Below, in pieces: positions 62,148 to 64,000 of a DNA stretch of 64,000 bases. The notes below the pieces were generated by a model. The model made no database searches. It was not told the origin of the DNA and was given only the letters and a program-made list of their open reading frames with translations. Position 1 is the stretch's first letter. Every line of letters starts with the position of its first letter. The stretch lies in assembly GCF_009938205.1 (NCBI RefSeq), contig NZ_AP019655.1, forward strand, positions 558,001 through 622,000, given 5' to 3'. Source of the DNA: Vibrio panuliri (GTDB taxonomy: Bacteria; Pseudomonadota; Gammaproteobacteria; Enterobacterales; Vibrionaceae). The position numbers were made by a program, and so were the translations under genes.

Positions 62148-63053
62148 ATGAAAAACACTGATCTCAACCTAGTGCCGATCTTTGTGGCTATTTTTGAGGA
62201 GCAAAACCTTTCCAAAGCTGCGCTACGTTTGGATATAAGTCAGCCAGCGGTGAGTAAAGCACTTGCTCGCCTGAGAGATATTTACGATGAGCCATTGTTT
62301 CATCGTTCGCCCAATGGGGTTGAACCAACGGCTTTCGCCAGCGACATCTACCCTGCAATGGTCGCGGCACTGAAAAACTTTACTTCCACGCTGTCTGCAT
62401 CGAGAGACTTTGACCCTAGCATCGCGAATAAAACCTTTTCTATTGCTTGTGTTACTGTTGCCAGTTATCAGTTGATACCGCAATTATTTAAGCAAATTCG
62501 TCAGATAGCGCCTCATATCAGCTTAGAAATTCACCCTTTGTTTACCGAGGACCATGAAAGTGATCTGAGATTACAGCGCTATGATCTTATCGTCGATATG
62601 GCTCCGAGAGGACGTACAATGCTTAGGCATGAAACGATTTTCTCCGAGCGACTGATGGTTGTTTGCAGTGTTGACCACCCACGAATTAAGAACTCCATCA
62701 CTGTTGAGCAGTTCCTAGCAGAACAGCATGTTGTAGTGTCACGCTGGCAAAGTCGTCAAAGTTTGTTGGACGAAGAGGACATTGCGGACTTAAATCGTCG
62801 CGAGATAGTTTATCGGGCGCCAGGCGCTCTAGAGATGTTGCCAGTAATACGCGACAGTGAATTAATAGGCATGTTGCCTGAATCAACAATTAGAGCATTT
62901 TCAGACTCTTACCAAATCAAAGGTGTTTCATTGCCATTCAAGGACAAAGTCTATGATTTGTGTTCGATTTGGCACCCAAGCAGAAGCAATGAAAGTGCAC
63001 ATATTTGGTTGAGAAAACAGTTAAAACTAGCCGCAAGTATCATGGAAAAATAA
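62148..63053 (+). CDS. LysR-family transcriptional regulator
   Basis: 301 residues: N-terminal winged helix (FVAIFEEQNLSKAALRLDI, then SQPAVSKALARLRDI) and a LysR substrate-binding domain. The SQPAVSKAL recognition helix and the FHRSPNGVEPT wing resemble NodD/ToxR-like (YbhD, LeuO-type) regulators. Its target could be the Bat operon or unlinked genes; it is co-directional but 256 bp downstream. Effector unknown. Confidence 0.88.
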   Translation: MKNTDLNLVPIFVAIFEEQNLSKAALRLDISQPAVSKALARLRDIYDEPLFHRSPNGVEPTAFASDIYPAMVAALKNFTSTLSASRDFDPSIANKTFSIACVTVASYQLIPQLFKQIRQIAPHISLEIHPLFTEDHESDLRLQRYDLIVDMAPRGRTMLRHETIFSERLMVVCSVDHPRIKNSITVEQFLAEQHVVVSRWQSRQSLLDEEDIADLNRREIVYRAPGALEMLPVIRDSELIGMLPESTIRAFSDSYQIKGVSLPFKDKVYDLCSIWHPSRSNESAHIWLRKQLKLAASIMEK

Positions 63054-63055
63054 AA

Positions 63056-63079
63056 AAGCCACCTGTGTTCAGGTGGCTT
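63056..63079. terminator. Bidirectional terminator
   Basis: AAGCCACCT and AGGTGGCTT form a nine-pair stem with loop GTGTTC between convergent genes, with an A-run on the left side serving the minus strand. Confidence 0.85.
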
Positions 63080-63106
63080 AACTGCGCAAAAACTAAGGTT
63101 ACACGC

Positions 63107-63448
63107 TTAAATTTTCTTTACTGAATCGACATCAATTGATGGTGTCGTCCATTCGCTGTCTACTTCACCACGAATAACGACGCGGTCAGTTGGCGTCACA
63201 TCAACACCCATCCAATCTTCATCATCGATTTCAATTTGAATTGAGCCTGTGTCATCTTTGAATAGATAGGTTTCATTACCCAAAGATTCAACAATATTAC
63301 CAGTTAGGATCACAAAACTATCATTTGCCGCTTCATTTGCTGATGCGACCGTATTGATAGAGTTGGTCTCTGGACCGTTGAATGCTGCAAAAGCAGGGGC
63401 GTTTACGAATGAGCAAGCGACTAAAAGGGCTAGGATTGTTTTTTTCAT
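63107..63448 (-). CDS. Periplasmic BOF-fold protein (YgiW/YdeI family)
   Basis: 113 residues: signal peptide (MKKTILALLVACSFVNAPAF) and a bacterial OB-fold (SFVILTGNIVESLGNETYLF, DDTGSIQIEIDDEDWMG, VVIRGEVDSEW). Members in enterics are stress-induced and linked to cation and antimicrobial-peptide tolerance. ATG 63448 gives the signal directly; the frame is open 14 codons further. Confidence 0.85.
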   Translation of the reverse strand: MKKTILALLVACSFVNAPAFAAFNGPETNSINTVASANEAANDSFVILTGNIVESLGNETYLFKDDTGSIQIEIDDEDWMGVDVTPTDRVVIRGEVDSEWTTPSIDVDSVKKI

Positions 63449-63529
63449 TTTTTGTATCCACTTAAAGCAATGAAATTCATTGAACTTCATTGTACATCAG
63501 AAATGTGAAGTCGCACTGCAAAACAATAA

Positions 63530-63553
63530 AACTCCCCGATAAATCAGGGAGTT
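63530..63553 (-). terminator. Terminator of the HAD phosphatase gene
   Basis: On the minus strand AACTCCC and GGGAGTT pair around loop TGATTTATCG, followed by TTATTGTTTT. Confidence 0.85.
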
Positions 63554-63576
63554 CCTCTTGTAATTATTAATTTACA

Positions 63577-64000
63577 TTAGTAGACGGTGCACCACTCATT
63601 TTTCATGTCGATTAGGTGCCAGTTGTCACGTTGATTAGCTTCATCCATGGCTTTGTCTAGGTGACCAACACTCGATTTTCTGTCGTACTGCCACTCTCGC
63701 TCTGCATCGGTGTGATGGACTATCATCGCCATTGAATTTGGCTGGCTTGTTGCCCATTGCATCATCGCGTGGTCACCATCAGAGTTGCCAACGGCAAGGA
63801 CTGGTTTTTTCCCGATGATATGTTGGATGTTTTCAACCTTGCCTGCTTTGTCGTCGATGGTAAGAATCTCACCCAGCTTAACAACCTGTGGCTCGCCGCC
63901 GTTGTAATTGTATTGGTATTTAAGTGCGCTACCGATAATTTGTTCTTGAGGGATATTGTATATCTCTGGAGCCCAAGTTCGCATAAAGTCGACACCACCA
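63577..64000 (-). CDS. HAD-superfamily phosphatase, C-terminal part
   Basis: About 141 codons are visible; the frame stays open to the window edge, so the N-terminus with the catalytic DxD is outside. Seen: GVDFMRTWAPEIYNIP, QIIGSALKY and the HAD motif IV KPVLAVGNSDGDHAMMQ. This matches the phosphoserine-phosphatase-like HAD group found in proteobacteria, often exported. The N-terminal export signal and exact subfamily cannot be checked here. Confidence 0.8.
   Translation of the reverse strand, partial: GGVDFMRTWAPEIYNIPQEQIIGSALKYQYNYNGGEPQVVKLGEILTIDDKAGKVENIQHIIGKKPVLAVGNSDGDHAMMQWATSQPNSMAMIVHHTDAEREWQYDRKSSVGHLDKAMDEANQRDNWHLIDMKNEWCTVY

Overview
The window looks like chromosome II of a Vibrio (gammaproteobacterium). 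This rests on a CqsS-type quorum-sensing kinase next to sbcC and clcA, a zwf-pgl-gnd operon, a relic of a Vibrio-type integron integrase (IntIA) followed by a cassette array, a chromosomal Qnr-like pentapeptide protein, and a Fur-controlled siderophore locus. All calls come from reading the sequence; no database search was run.

Layout. 1-9.2 kb is core: the 3' part of sbcC, cqsS, a TDT-family carrier, clcA, a CobW/COG0523 metallochaperone GTPase and the ribosome-assembly GTPase rbgA. The cqsA gene that normally sits beside cqsS is not there. 9.36-22.6 kb is a decayed chromosomal integron. It starts with an integrase gene reduced by an internal deletion to its first ~35 and last ~50 codons, still under a LexA box. 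A dozen mostly plus-strand, AT-rich small genes follow (HEPN-like, two GNATs, a frameshifted KAP-like ATPase, zinc-ribbon and membrane proteins, a GFA-fold protein, an arginase-fold enzyme). Many junctions between them are not clean attC sites: they carry copies of a composite repeat with a structured ~200-bp block and the 5' end of an IS1111-type transposase. One larger, broken IS1111-type copy sits exactly at the recombination point of an attC, and one intact IS110-family transposase is also present.

22.7-34.6 kb is metabolic: gnd, pgl and zwf (oxidative pentose phosphate pathway), cytochrome b562, the Qnr-like gene, a DUF4282 protein, a secreted MsrA-MsrB fusion, a methyltransferase, formate-tetrahydrofolate ligase under a PurR-type operator, and a type II pyruvate kinase. 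34.6-41.2 kb is a phosphoglycerate-uptake locus: the transporter pgtP upstream of the pyruvate kinase gene, and divergently the pgtC-pgtB-pgtA signalling operon. Imported phosphoglycerates or PEP could feed the neighbouring pyruvate kinase directly.

41.3-49.1 kb holds a cis/trans fatty-acid isomerase and an iron module (response regulator, sensor kinase, TonB-dependent receptor, periplasmic binding protein) with Fur boxes ahead of both the two-component system and the receptor. 49.2-63.1 kb holds two divergent sulfatases around a probable CRP site, an eight-heme c-type cytochrome with TPRs, a complete MoxR/DUF58/DUF4381/BatA/BatB/BatD operon and a LysR regulator. The window ends with a periplasmic BOF protein and the C-terminal part of a HAD phosphatase.

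The observations most worth following are the composite repeat occupying cassette junctions in a frozen integron, the cqsS locus without cqsA, the PgtP-pyruvate kinase pairing under a regulator lacking the sigma54-contact loop, and the sulfatase/multiheme/MoxR-Bat cluster.
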